Shown piece after piece: positions 46,607-55,535 of a DNA stretch of 64,000 nt; position 1 is the first letter of the stretch; every line of letters begins with the position of its first letter. The notes under the pieces are model-generated. The model was given only the letters and a program-made list of their open reading frames with translations. It was not told where the DNA came from and made no database searches. Where the stretch lies: contig NZ_SCMK01000021.1 in NCBI RefSeq assembly GCF_005503355.1, forward strand, positions 1-64,000. Direction: 5' to 3'. The stretch comes from Sphingomonas sp. 1F27F7B (GTDB lineage Bacteria > Pseudomonadota > Alphaproteobacteria > Sphingomonadales > Sphingomonadaceae). The position numbers and the translations under genes were made by a program.

Positions 46607-46719
46607 TGCTGCCTCCCCAATTTGTTATGATTGATATTTAGCGAAGTTGATTGTATCTGGCTAGACACCTTGATAGAGAAGCTCGCGCCGAACGGGGCGC
46701 TGGGGGAGAGTAATTCCGG
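46607..46719. promoter_or_regulatory. Divergent rhamnose promoter region with TGATTG direct repeats
   Basis: This 113-base AT-rich gap between kinase (minus) and aldolase/dehydrogenase (plus) must hold both promoters. Two direct repeats, TGATTGAT at 46628-46635 and TGATTGTA at 46648-46655, are 20 bases apart, about two helix turns, so they lie on one DNA face. They are good candidates for binding by the DeoR regulator at 50217. The element ATTTGTTATG (46620-46629) occurs again at 59279-59288. No convincing -35/-10 pair is seen. GGGGGAGAG (46701-46709) is the aldolase ribosome-binding site. Confidence 0.55.
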
Positions 46720-48837
46720 ATGCTTGAAGACGAGACAAGAGTGCGCCGGGCGGTGTCCGCCATTCCGTTTGCCGTGCCGCGTAACCGCTGGTCGGATGTG
46801 GAGGCGGCCGACATGTCCCCGGAGGGGCTGCTGCTCTACCGGTCGAACCTGCTCGGCTCGGACCTGACCGTCACCAATTTCGGCGGCGGCAACACTTCGG
46901 CGAAGCTCGAGATGGCCGATCCGCTCAGCGGCGCGCCGGCATCGGTGCTGTGGGTGAAGGGTTCGGGCGGCGATATCGGCTCGATGAAGCTCGATGGTTT
47001 CGCCACCCTCTATCTCGACAAGCTGCTCGCCCTCGAATCGCGCTATCGCGGCGTGGCGTTCGAGGACGAGATGGTTGCGTACCTGCCGCACTGCACGTTC
47101 AACCTGAACGCGCGCGCGGCGTCGATCGACACGCCGCTGCACGGCTATCTGCCCTATGCGCATGTCGACCACGTCCATCCCGACGCGATCATCGCACTGG
47201 CCGCATCGAGCGAAGGCAAGGCCGCCACCGATGCGATCTGGGGCGGCGCGATCGGCTGGCTGCCCTGGAAGCGCCCGGGCTTCGAGCTGGGCCTGCAGCT
47301 CCGCAAGCTCGCCGCCGAGAGCCCGAACCTGCGCGGCGCGATGCTGGAGGGCCATGGCATCATCTGCTGGGGCGACACCGCCAAGGCCTGTTACGACAAC
47401 ACGATCGCGCTGATCGCGGACGCGGCTGCCTATCTCAACGAGCGCCTGGCCCGGGGCCCGGCGTTCGGCGGCGAAGTGGTCCCGCCCCTCGCTGCCGATG
47501 ACCGCGCCGTCCTTGCCGCCGCGCTGATGCCCCGGCTGCGCGGCCTGATGCGCGGCGCACGCGGCAAGATCGGCCATTTCTCCGACGATCCCGAGACGCT
47601 GGAATTCGCCGGCAGCCGCGATTTCGCCCGGCTGGCCGCGATCGGCACCTCGTGCCCCGATCACTTCCTGCGCACCAAGATCGCGCCGCTTACGCTCGAT
47701 CCTGCCCGACTCGACGACGAGGCCTATCTGGCCGAGGCGCTGGAGGCGTATCGCCAGGACTATGCCGCCTATTATCAGCGCTGCGCCGAGCCCGGCGATC
47801 CGGCGATGCGCGACCCCAATCCAGTGGTGGTGCTGATCCCCGGCATCGGCCGCATCACCTTCGCCGCCGACAAGACCACCGCGCGCCTGGCCGGCGAATT
47901 CTATGGCAACGCGATCAACGTGATGCGCGGCGCCGAGGCGATCGGCGATTATATCGGCCTGCCCGAGAAGGAAGCGTACGGCATCGAATATTGGGCGCTC
48001 GAGGAAGCCAAGCTGCAGCGCATGCCCAAGCCCAGGCCGCTGGTCGGCCGCATCGCACTGGTGAGCGGCGGTGCCGGGGGCATCGGCGCGGCCACCGTGC
48101 GGCGCCTCCTCCAGGACGGCGCCTGCGTGATGCTGGTCGACCGCGACGCCGAGGCGGCCGAGCGGGTCCGCGCCGAGATGGCCCAGACCTTCGGCAAGGA
48201 CGTGGTCCGCGCCGAGACCTGCGACGTCACCGACGAGCGGCAGGTCGCCGCTGCGTTCGAGGCGTGCACCCGCGAGTTCGGCGGGCTCGACATCCTGGTC
48301 GCCAATGCCGGCATCGCTTCTTCCGCTTCGGTGGAGGAGACCAGCGTCGCGCTGTGGCGCCGCAACTACGACGTGCTGACCGAAGGCTATTTCCTCAGCG
48401 CCCGTGCCGCCTTCCCGCTGATGCGCGCGGTCGGCGGCGGATCGATCGTGTTCATCGGCTCGAAGAATGCGCTGGCCGCGGCAGTCAACGCCTCCGCCTA
48501 TGCCTCGGCCAAGGCCGCGTCGCTGCACCTCGCCCGGTGCCTGGCGCTGGAGGGGGCCCCGCACGGCATCCGCGTCAACACGGTCAATCCGGACGCAGTG
48601 ATCAAGGGCTCGCGGATCTGGGACGGCGACTGGCGCAAGGAACGCGCCGGCGCGCACGGCATCGATCCCGGATCGGAGCTGGAAGAGCATTACCGCAACC
48701 GCTCGATGCTCAAGCGCGACGTGCTGCCCGAGGACGTGGCGGAGGCGGTGCATTTCTTCGCCTCCGAAGCCTCTTCCAAATCGACGGGCAACATCGTCAA
48801 TGTGGATGCCGGGAACGCGCAGGCTTTCCCCCGATAA
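46720..48837 (+). CDS. rhaEW: Bifunctional rhamnulose-1-phosphate aldolase / short-chain dehydrogenase
   Basis: A 705-residue fusion. Residues 1 to about 420 are a class II aldolase of the RhaD/FucA fold with zinc ligands in HVDHVH (H148, H151, H153) and H212 in EGHG. From about 440 a short-chain dehydrogenase begins: GGAGGIG at 450-456, NAG in the core and Y594-x3-K598 as catalytic pair. It splits L-rhamnulose 1-phosphate into dihydroxyacetone phosphate and L-lactaldehyde and oxidises the latter to L-lactate, giving substrates for the tpiA and lldD products across the divergent promoter. The same fusion is known from Bacillus RhaEW and many alphaproteobacteria. It starts the plus-strand rhamnose operon. 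Confidence 0.93.
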   Translation: MLEDETRVRRAVSAIPFAVPRNRWSDVEAADMSPEGLLLYRSNLLGSDLTVTNFGGGNTSAKLEMADPLSGAPASVLWVKGSGGDIGSMKLDGFATLYLDKLLALESRYRGVAFEDEMVAYLPHCTFNLNARAASIDTPLHGYLPYAHVDHVHPDAIIALAASSEGKAATDAIWGGAIGWLPWKRPGFELGLQLRKLAAESPNLRGAMLEGHGIICWGDTAKACYDNTIALIADAAAYLNERLARGPAFGGEVVPPLAADDRAVLAAALMPRLRGLMRGARGKIGHFSDDPETLEFAGSRDFARLAAIGTSCPDHFLRTKIAPLTLDPARLDDEAYLAEALEAYRQDYAAYYQRCAEPGDPAMRDPNPVVVLIPGIGRITFAADKTTARLAGEFYGNAINVMRGAEAIGDYIGLPEKEAYGIEYWALEEAKLQRMPKPRPLVGRIALVSGGAGGIGAATVRRLLQDGACVMLVDRDAEAAERVRAEMAQTFGKDVVRAETCDVTDERQVAAAFEACTREFGGLDILVANAGIASSASVEETSVALWRRNYDVLTEGYFLSARAAFPLMRAVGGGSIVFIGSKNALAAAVNASAYASAKAASLHLARCLALEGAPHGIRVNTVNPDAVIKGSRIWDGDWRKERAGAHGIDPGSELEEHYRNRSMLKRDVLPEDVAEAVHFFASEASSKSTGNIVNVDAGNAQAFPR

Positions 48838-48852
48838 GAACAAGAGGGTGCA

Positions 48853-50148
48853 ATGGCGAAGGAACTGCCGCTTTCGGTCGACCAGATCGAAAGCCACAAT
48901 GCGGCGCGGGTGGAAGCGCTGCGCGACGAATATGACAGCCTGGGCCGCGCGCTCGCCCGCCGCGGGATCGATATCGAGGCAGTGAAGGCGCGCGTCGCCG
49001 GCTTCTCGGTGGCGGTGCCGAGCTGGGGCGCCGGGCGCGGCGGCACGCGCTTCGCCAAGTTCCCGATCCCGGGCGAGCCCACCACCATCCACGAGAAGCT
49101 TGCCGATTGCGCGATCATCCACCAACTCTCCACCGTCACGCCGCGCGTCAGCCCGCATTTCCCCTGGGACAAGGTGCGCGACTATGCCGCGCTGCGCGAC
49201 GAGGCCGCCGCGCTCGGCCTGGGCTTCGACGCGATCAACTCGAACACCTTCCAGGACCAGCCCGGCCAGAAGCTCAGCTATCGCGACGGCAGCCTCTCGG
49301 CCGGCGATGCCGGGGTCCGCACCCAGGCGGTCGAGCATAATATCGAGTGCATCGAGATCGGCCGGCAACTCGGCGCCAGCGCGCTCACCGTCTGGGTGGG
49401 CGACGGCACCAACTTCCCCGGCCAGCAGGACCTCGCCAAGTCGCTCGACCGCTATCTGGAAGCGGCGGCCCAGGTCTATGCCGCGCTGCCCGAGGATTGG
49501 CGCATGCTGCTCGAGCACAAGATGTTCGAGCCGGCCTTCTACTCCACCGTGATCTCGGACTGGGGCTCGTCGATCCTCGCCGCGCAGGAACTGGGGCCCA
49601 AGGCCAAATGCCTGGTCGATCTCGGCCACCACGCGCCCAATGTGAACATCGAGCAGATCGTTGCCCGGCTCCACCGCTTCGGCAAGCTCGGCGGCTTCCA
49701 CTTCAACGACAGCAAATATGGCGACGACGATCTCGACAGCGGATCGATCAACCCGCACCAGCTCTTCCTCGTCTTCAACGAGCTGATCGAGGCCGAGCTG
49801 AACCCGCGCGACGGATTCGATCCAGCCTATATGATCGACCAGTCGCACAACGTCACCGATCCGATCGAGAGCATGATCTCCTCGGCCGAGGCGATCGCGG
49901 GCGCCTTCGCCAAGGCGAGCCTGGTCGATCGCGCGGCGCTCGCCGCGGCACAGGAGGCCAATGACACGATGCTGGCCTTCCTCACGCTGAGAAAGGCCTA
50001 TCGCACCGACGTCTCGCCGATCCTCGCCATGGCGCGGATGGAGAATGGCGGGGCGATCGATGCGATCATCGCGTACCGAGACAGCGGCTGGCGGGCGCGC
50101 AAGGCACAGGAGCGGACGACGGTCGGGCTCGGCGCTGGCATCGTTTGA
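48853..50148 (+). CDS. rhaI: L-rhamnose isomerase
   Basis: A 431-residue enzyme converting L-rhamnose to L-rhamnulose. It is of the Pseudomonas stutzeri/Rhizobium RhaI type rather than the E. coli RhaA type. Metal ligands can be placed by comparison: E221 in LLEHKMFEP, D256 in LVDLGHHAPN and the HFNDSKYGDDD segment. It follows the aldolase gene by 15 bases with the ribosome-binding site AAGAGGG and is in the same operon. No rhamnose mutarotase gene is present in the cluster. Confidence 0.95.
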   Translation: MAKELPLSVDQIESHNAARVEALRDEYDSLGRALARRGIDIEAVKARVAGFSVAVPSWGAGRGGTRFAKFPIPGEPTTIHEKLADCAIIHQLSTVTPRVSPHFPWDKVRDYAALRDEAAALGLGFDAINSNTFQDQPGQKLSYRDGSLSAGDAGVRTQAVEHNIECIEIGRQLGASALTVWVGDGTNFPGQQDLAKSLDRYLEAAAQVYAALPEDWRMLLEHKMFEPAFYSTVISDWGSSILAAQELGPKAKCLVDLGHHAPNVNIEQIVARLHRFGKLGGFHFNDSKYGDDDLDSGSINPHQLFLVFNELIEAELNPRDGFDPAYMIDQSHNVTDPIESMISSAEAIAGAFAKASLVDRAALAAAQEANDTMLAFLTLRKAYRTDVSPILAMARMENGGAIDAIIAYRDSGWRARKAQERTTVGLGAGIV

Positions 50149-50186
50149 GCGGAAAAGATTGATTTCGGAGGATTTGCCCGGCACAA

Positions 50187-50207
50187 AGCCCCAGGAAATT
50201 TGGGGCT
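50187..50207 (+). promoter_or_regulatory. Small hairpin between rhaI and the DeoR gene
   Basis: AGCCCCA (50187-50193) pairs with TGGGGCT (50201-50207) around a 7-base loop, ending nine bases before the regulator start. It could weaken read-through from rhaI into the regulator gene, or affect translation of the regulator. No T-run follows, so a strong terminator is unlikely. Confidence 0.4.
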
Positions 50208-50216
50208 CCACCGGAA

Positions 50217-50999
50217 ATGCATGTCGAAGAGCGCGATAGCCTGATCCTCGATCTGATCGGGAAAACCGGCTTCGTATCGTTCAAGAATCTCGAGGCGACG
50301 ATCCCCGCTTCGCCGGCCACGCTGCGCCGCGATCTCGACCGGCTGGAGGGCAAGGGCGTGATCCAGCGCGTGCGCGGCGGGGCGCGGCTCGTCGAGGACG
50401 AGGCGGGCGAGCGCACCGATGTCCAGTCGCTGGCCGGCGTCCCGTTCCACGAGAATATCGATCGCAACCGCAAGCAGAAGGAAGCGATCGGCCGTGCCGC
50501 CGCCGCGCTCTGCCAGCCGGGCGAATCGATTATCATCGACGGCGGCTCGACCACGCTGCAGATGTGCCGCCACCTGGCCGGCCTCAACCTCCAGGTGCTC
50601 ACCAACTCGCTCCACGTGGTGAGCGCGCTGCTGCCCCAGGCCGGCACCCGCATCGCCGTGCCCGGCGGATCGGTGTTCCGCGAGCAGAACATCATCCTGG
50701 GCATCGGCGGCGAGGAATGCATGCCGCGCGTCCATGCCCCGCGCCTGTTCATGGGCGCGGCGTTCCTCGGCGCGCAAGGCGTGATGCAGGCGGATGTAGT
50801 CCTCGCCGCCGCCGAACGCCAGATGATCGACCGCGCCGAATGGGTCGCGCTGCTGGTCGACAGCTCCAAGTTCACGGCCCCCTCCGGCTCGGTGGTGTGC
50901 GGGCTGGACGAGCTCGACGTGATCGTGACCGATGCCGCGATCGGCGATGCGCATGCCCGGATGATCGAGCAGGCGGGGGTGAAGCTGATCATCGCCTGA
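50217..50999 (+). CDS. DeoR family regulator of rhamnose genes
   Basis: A 260-residue DeoR-type repressor. The N-terminal helix-turn-helix is at about 20-56 (VSFKNLEATIPASPATLRRD then LEGKGVIQRVRGGARL), the classic DeoR signature. The C-terminal sugar-phosphate-sensing domain contains IIIDGGSTTLQM, LTNSLHVV and VVLAAAERQMIDRA. It is the last gene of the aldolase-isomerase operon and very likely senses a rhamnose-derived phosphate and controls the divergent promoter 3.5 kb upstream. A role over the rhamnosidase operon is possible but unsupported. Confidence 0.9.
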   Translation: MHVEERDSLILDLIGKTGFVSFKNLEATIPASPATLRRDLDRLEGKGVIQRVRGGARLVEDEAGERTDVQSLAGVPFHENIDRNRKQKEAIGRAAAALCQPGESIIIDGGSTTLQMCRHLAGLNLQVLTNSLHVVSALLPQAGTRIAVPGGSVFREQNIILGIGGEECMPRVHAPRLFMGAAFLGAQGVMQADVVLAAAERQMIDRAEWVALLVDSSKFTAPSGSVVCGLDELDVIVTDAAIGDAHARMIEQAGVKLIIA

Positions 51000-51025
51000 A
51001 GCCGCCCTGCCGCCACGCCGACGGA

Positions 51026-52600
51026 TCAGGGCGTGCGCAGCAGCACTCTGCCGAACCGCGCGGCTACGGGCTTGCCGTGTGCCAGCGCGGCCTGGCCGTT
51101 GACGAAGACATAGTCCATGCCCTGGGCATAGGCATGGGGCTTCTCATAGGTCGCCGTGTCGCGCACCGTCGCCGGATCGAAGACGATCACATCGGCAAAG
51201 GCGCCCTTGCCCAGCGTGCCGCGATCGGTGATCGCGAAGACCCGGGCCGGCAGGCCGGTGGCCGCGTGGATCGCCTGGGCCATGCCGATCACCGGCTTGT
51301 CGAGCACATAGCGGCGCAGCTTGCGCGGAAAGGCGCCATAGGCACGCGGATGCTCCGCGGTCCGGCCGAAGGGCGGCAGGCCGCCGTCCGTCGACGTCAT
51401 CGTCCAGCCCTGCCGCATGAACGCCTCGACGTCGTTGTCGCTCATGTTGAACGACACGGTGGGGGCGCCGCCCCGTTTGAGCATCTCGATCGCGGCGTCG
51501 AGCGGTTCCAGCTTCATCTGCGCGGCGACTTCGTCGAGCCGCTTGCCGTCAAGCGAGGGATCCGCCTGGTAGTGGCGGATCTGGATCGCATGCGGCCCGG
51601 CACGGCGCGCCAGGTTGGGCGCCATCTCGGCGCGGATCCGCGCGCGCATCGCCGGATCCTCGAGCCGCCTGGCCAGCGCCTCCGCCCCGCCTTCCTGCGC
51701 CCAGCCGGGAACCAGCGAGGCCATCAGGCTCGATCCCGAGGCGGTATAGGGATATTGATCGGCCCAGACCTGCACGCCCTCGGCGCGCGCCTTGTCGATA
51801 TGCGCGATCACTTCGGCTGACTTGCCCCAGACCTGCGGCCCCAGCACCTTGATGTGAGTCACGACGCCGGGAAGCCTGGCCTCCCGCGCGACGGTGATCA
51901 CCTCTTTCACTGCCGCGACGACGCCGATGTCGTAATTGCCCTCGTCGCGGATATGGCTTTCGTAAAAGGCATGCGGAAAGGCCGCCGCGGCCTTGGCGAG
52001 GCCGACGATTTCCGCCGTGTTCGAATATTTCGCCGGAATGTAGAAGGGCCCGTCGGACAGGCCGAACGCCCCCAGCTTCATCGCCGCGGTGACCAGCCCC
52101 TCCATCCTCGCCTGTTCCTCGGCCGTGGCGAGGCGATCGACATTGCCCATTACCGCCGCGCGGACGGCATTGTGGCCGATCATCGGAGCGACGTTGACCC
52201 CGGGGATGTTGGCCCTGAGGTCGGCGATCTGCGGCGCCAGGTCGGCCGGGCCGCCGCCGTCCGGATTGAGGAACAGCGTGGTGATGCCCTGGTAGAGCAT
52301 CGGCAGCGCGGCGGCGAGTTCCGGCGTCTGGATGTTGGGCGCCGCGTGCGAGTGCGGATCGATGAAGCCCGGCGCCACGATCTTGCCGCGTGCGTCGACC
52401 ACCGTCTTCGCGGTCGCCCTGGCGGGGATCGTCCCCACCGCGACGATGCGATCGCCCATGATCGCGACATCGGCGCTGCGACCCGGCGCGCCGCTGCCGT
52501 CGTACACCGTGCCGCCGCGGATCAGCACGTCATAGTCCTGGGCGAGCGCCGGGGAGACCGTCGCGAGCAATGCGACGGCGGACAGCGTCAGGGCCTTCAT
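51026..52600 (-). CDS. Secreted N-acyl-D-amino-acid deacylase-like amidohydrolase (first of two)
   Basis: A 524-residue amidohydrolase with a signal peptide (MKALTLSAVALLATVSPALA). It resembles D-aminoacylases: VLIRGGTVYDGSGAPGRSAD, metal ligands H83 and H85 in FIDPHSH, ESHIRDEGNYDIG and a final GTLGKGAFADVIVFDP. In characterised D-aminoacylase a cysteine in an NCG motif bridges the metals; here the same stretch reads LNPDGGGPAD, so the metal site or substrate may differ. It probably frees D-amino acids from N-acyl forms in the periplasm. It lies 14 bases after the TonB receptor as the last gene of the D-amino acid operon. Confidence 0.85.
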   Translation of the reverse strand: MKALTLSAVALLATVSPALAQDYDVLIRGGTVYDGSGAPGRSADVAIMGDRIVAVGTIPARATAKTVVDARGKIVAPGFIDPHSHAAPNIQTPELAAALPMLYQGITTLFLNPDGGGPADLAPQIADLRANIPGVNVAPMIGHNAVRAAVMGNVDRLATAEEQARMEGLVTAAMKLGAFGLSDGPFYIPAKYSNTAEIVGLAKAAAAFPHAFYESHIRDEGNYDIGVVAAVKEVITVAREARLPGVVTHIKVLGPQVWGKSAEVIAHIDKARAEGVQVWADQYPYTASGSSLMASLVPGWAQEGGAEALARRLEDPAMRARIRAEMAPNLARRAGPHAIQIRHYQADPSLDGKRLDEVAAQMKLEPLDAAIEMLKRGGAPTVSFNMSDNDVEAFMRQGWTMTSTDGGLPPFGRTAEHPRAYGAFPRKLRRYVLDKPVIGMAQAIHAATGLPARVFAITDRGTLGKGAFADVIVFDPATVRDTATYEKPHAYAQGMDYVFVNGQAALAHGKPVAARFGRVLLRTP

Positions 52601-52614
52601 CGATCCGTCTCCCT

Positions 52615-55431
52615 TCACATCTTGAACCGGGCGCCGATGCGGAAGGTCCGCCCGAGCAGGTCGTAGATCGACTGGTTGGTCGCCGGCGTCGCATAGGCGC
52701 TGCCCGCTGGTCCCGGCGCCACCACCGGCGGATCCTTGTCGAGCAGGTTGCTGACGTTGAAGAACAGCTGCACGTCCCTCCCCCCCATCTTGAAGCCCTG
52801 GGTGAACGAGGCGTCGAGGTAGAAGGCGCCCTTGATCCGGTTGTCGTTGATCGTGCGGTGGGTGACCGTGGAAGTCGGGCAGCCGCTGGTGCATTCGACG
52901 AAGCTGTTGTCGTAGACGCCGTCGCTCACGCCGCGCCCGATCAGCGTGACGTTGAAATCGTCCACATCATAGCTGGCCTGGGCGCGGTAGAGCCATTTCG
53001 GGGTGCCGCCCGGGGCGTTCTGGCCCACCGTGTCGGTCGGCGCGTCGATGCCGTTGTCGAAATAATTCTTGATGTAGCGCGTCGCCATGCCGCGCAGCGA
53101 GAAGTTGCCGGGGCCGACGCGCGTCCGGTACGAAGCCTCGAAATCGATGCCCTGCGCCTTCTGCACCGCGAAGTTGAACGGGCTCTCATACACCTGCAGG
53201 TTGTTGCCGAACGCATTGGGCCCGCGCACCACGGCCGCGCAAAAGGCCTGGATGCCTTCGTTGCAGCGATCGACGATCGTCTGGGCGGCGACCGATCCGA
53301 TCGCGCCGTTGATCTTGATGTTGTAATAGTCGACCGACATCGCGAAGCCGCGCAGGAAGCTCGGCTGCAACACCACGCCGACACCCCATTGATCGGCCTT
53401 TTCGGGCTGGAGCAGGGCGTTGCCGCGGGTGGTGCCCGCAAAGGTGACCGACGCGTTGTTCTGCGAGGAATCGATCAGCACGTTGATCCGCGTCGATCCG
53501 GCGGTGAACAATTCGCCCAGATTGGGCGCGCGAATGTCGCGCGAGCGGGTGGCACGGAAGCGGATGTCGGGGATCGGCTGGAAGGTCAGGCCCGCCTTCC
53601 AGGTTGTGACATAGCCCGAAGTCGAATAATCGGTCCCGCGCACCGCGCCGTTGAGGTCGAGCCCCTTGATCACCGGCACCGCGAGTTCGACATAGCCTTC
53701 GGTCACGCTGTACTGGCCGAAGCTGGGCAGGAAGTTCCCGACGAACCAGCCGCTCTGATATTCGGTGGGCACGAAGCCGCTCACCTTCTCGCGGCGATGC
53801 TCGCCGCCGACCGAGACGGAGACCGGGCCGGCCGGCAGCGCGAACGCGTCGAACGCCAGGTTGGCGGCGACGACATCCTGCTCGAACTTCTGCCGGCGAT
53901 ACGGATTGCCGAGGACATAGGCGAGCGCTTCGGGGCTGGCGACGCCGATGCCGAGGCGGTTCAGCGGCACGCAGCCATTGGTCGGCGCCGTCAGCGTCGA
54001 ACGGCACACGATCGTCCCCGCCGGCACGCCCATGGCATTCCCGGCCGGCGCGAACACCGCATCCTGCGCCAGTGCGAGCCGCGCATTGTTGGTGATGTCG
54101 CGCGCCATCTCGCGCGTGCGGCTGACACCCTTCTGGTAATAGATGTCCCAGCGCGCGGTGCCGGCGAATAGCGGGAAGCTGCCATTGGCGCCCACCACAT
54201 AGCGCTGCAGCTCGCGCTCGGTATCGTTCTTGCGGATCGGCAGATCGGCATTGCTGGTGCCCAGTGTGAAGCTGGCGATGCCGCCGAGCTGGGCACGGAC
54301 CGAAGCCGGGATATAGGCATTGTCCGAACGGATCGTGACGTTCGCCTGGTTGAGCTGCACGCCGAGCCAGCCGAGATTCTGCGACTTGGCATAGGAAGCC
54401 TGGCCGAACAGGTTGAGCCAGTCGGCCACTTCGAAGCTCACGCGTCCGAACAGGCTCTTGCGGTTCTCCTCCGGATCGAGCGACTGGAAGCCGTTGACCT
54501 GAGTCGACTGCCAGTCGCCGCCGATCTGCCAGGGATCGCGGTTGGTGCCGAAATTATACTGGCTGACCGCACCGCCATAGCCGAACTGGGTGCCGCGCAG
54601 CGCGGTGTTGAGGATGATGCCGCCCCGCGTCGCCTGGCTGAGCCCGGCGCCCGAGACCACCAGCCGCTCCGGCTGGCCGTTCCCCGCCACATAGGCGGGG
54701 TTGTTGATCATGTACCACCCACGGTTGTTCCAGTCGCGCGGAACGCCGTGCAGCCCTTCCTTTACCGCGAGTTCGCCGTTGAGCAGGATATGGCCGCGCC
54801 CACCCGCGAAGCCGGTGCCGGCGGTCAGCGTCGCGCGGTAGTTGGGCGCGTCGCCATAAGTGGAGATGCCATATTCAACCGTGCCCTTGAGGCCCGAATA
54901 TTCCTTGTCGAGGATGAAGTTCACCACGCCCGACACGGCATCCGAGCCATAGGCGGCCGAGGCGCCCCCGGTGACGATCTCGACGCTCTTGATCAGTCCC
55001 TGCGGAAAGGTGTTGACGTCGACCAGCCCGCCGACGGTCGATCCCACCGAGCGCTGGCCGTCCAGCAGCACGAGCGTGCGCGCGGTGCCCAGCGCGCGCA
55101 GGTTGAGCGCGTTGACGCCGGCGGTGCCGGCCGAGATGTTGAGGTTCGAATTGGCCGGCGTCACGCTGCCGACGAGCGACGGGATCTCGTTGACATAATC
55201 GGCGACGTTGGCGGGCGCGCTCGCCGCCATGTCCTCCGCGTTGATCACGGTGAGCGGCGTCGGCGCCTGATAGCCGTTGCGCTGGATGCGCGTGCCGGTG
55301 ACGGTGATCTCGGTCTGCGGCGTCTCGGCTGCCGGCTCGGCATTCTGCGCTTCCTGCGCATATGCCGCACCGTTCCAAAGCAGCGCGATCGCCAGCGCGG
55401 ACAGAGAGGCGGCCCTCGATGATCTTGTCAT
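52615..55431 (-). CDS. TonB-dependent receptor of the D-amino acid operon
   Basis: A 938-residue outer-membrane receptor. Signal peptide about 1-25 (AAYAQ), TonB box-like TEITVTGTRIQR, plug with ADYVNEIPSLVG, LNLRALGTARTLVLLDGQRS and GGASAAYGSDAVSGVVNF, and a barrel closing with FRIGARFKM. The last residue is methionine rather than the common phenylalanine. It lies between the two deacylase-like genes. It may import N-acyl-D-amino acids or muropeptide fragments; this is inferred from the neighbours. It is of the same general plug type as the two other STN-less receptors of the window. Confidence 0.92.
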   Translation of the reverse strand: MTRSSRAASLSALAIALLWNGAAYAQEAQNAEPAAETPQTEITVTGTRIQRNGYQAPTPLTVINAEDMAASAPANVADYVNEIPSLVGSVTPANSNLNISAGTAGVNALNLRALGTARTLVLLDGQRSVGSTVGGLVDVNTFPQGLIKSVEIVTGGASAAYGSDAVSGVVNFILDKEYSGLKGTVEYGISTYGDAPNYRATLTAGTGFAGGRGHILLNGELAVKEGLHGVPRDWNNRGWYMINNPAYVAGNGQPERLVVSGAGLSQATRGGIILNTALRGTQFGYGGAVSQYNFGTNRDPWQIGGDWQSTQVNGFQSLDPEENRKSLFGRVSFEVADWLNLFGQASYAKSQNLGWLGVQLNQANVTIRSDNAYIPASVRAQLGGIASFTLGTSNADLPIRKNDTERELQRYVVGANGSFPLFAGTARWDIYYQKGVSRTREMARDITNNARLALAQDAVFAPAGNAMGVPAGTIVCRSTLTAPTNGCVPLNRLGIGVASPEALAYVLGNPYRRQKFEQDVVAANLAFDAFALPAGPVSVSVGGEHRREKVSGFVPTEYQSGWFVGNFLPSFGQYSVTEGYVELAVPVIKGLDLNGAVRGTDYSTSGYVTTWKAGLTFQPIPDIRFRATRSRDIRAPNLGELFTAGSTRINVLIDSSQNNASVTFAGTTRGNALLQPEKADQWGVGVVLQPSFLRGFAMSVDYYNIKINGAIGSVAAQTIVDRCNEGIQAFCAAVVRGPNAFGNNLQVYESPFNFAVQKAQGIDFEASYRTRVGPGNFSLRGMATRYIKNYFDNGIDAPTDTVGQNAPGGTPKWLYRAQASYDVDDFNVTLIGRGVSDGVYDNSFVECTSGCPTSTVTHRTINDNRIKGAFYLDASFTQGFKMGGRDVQLFFNVSNLLDKDPPVVAPGPAGSAYATPATNQSIYDLLGRTFRIGARFKM

Positions 55432-55535
55432 ATTTCTTCCCCTTCCTCAGTGTAGTCGAGCGATGATGCCACTCGTGCGCCGGTTGCTCCGGCTGCACCG
55501 CATCGGCTCCTTCCTGCGATTTCCCCGTCAGTCGC

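Noticed and set aside
46591..50211. A 1206-codon open frame on the minus strand opposite the aldolase and isomerase genes
   Set aside because: It is the antisense shadow of two well-recognised genes in GC-rich DNA. Its translation is low in complexity, with no family motif, and runs through both genes and the gap between them.
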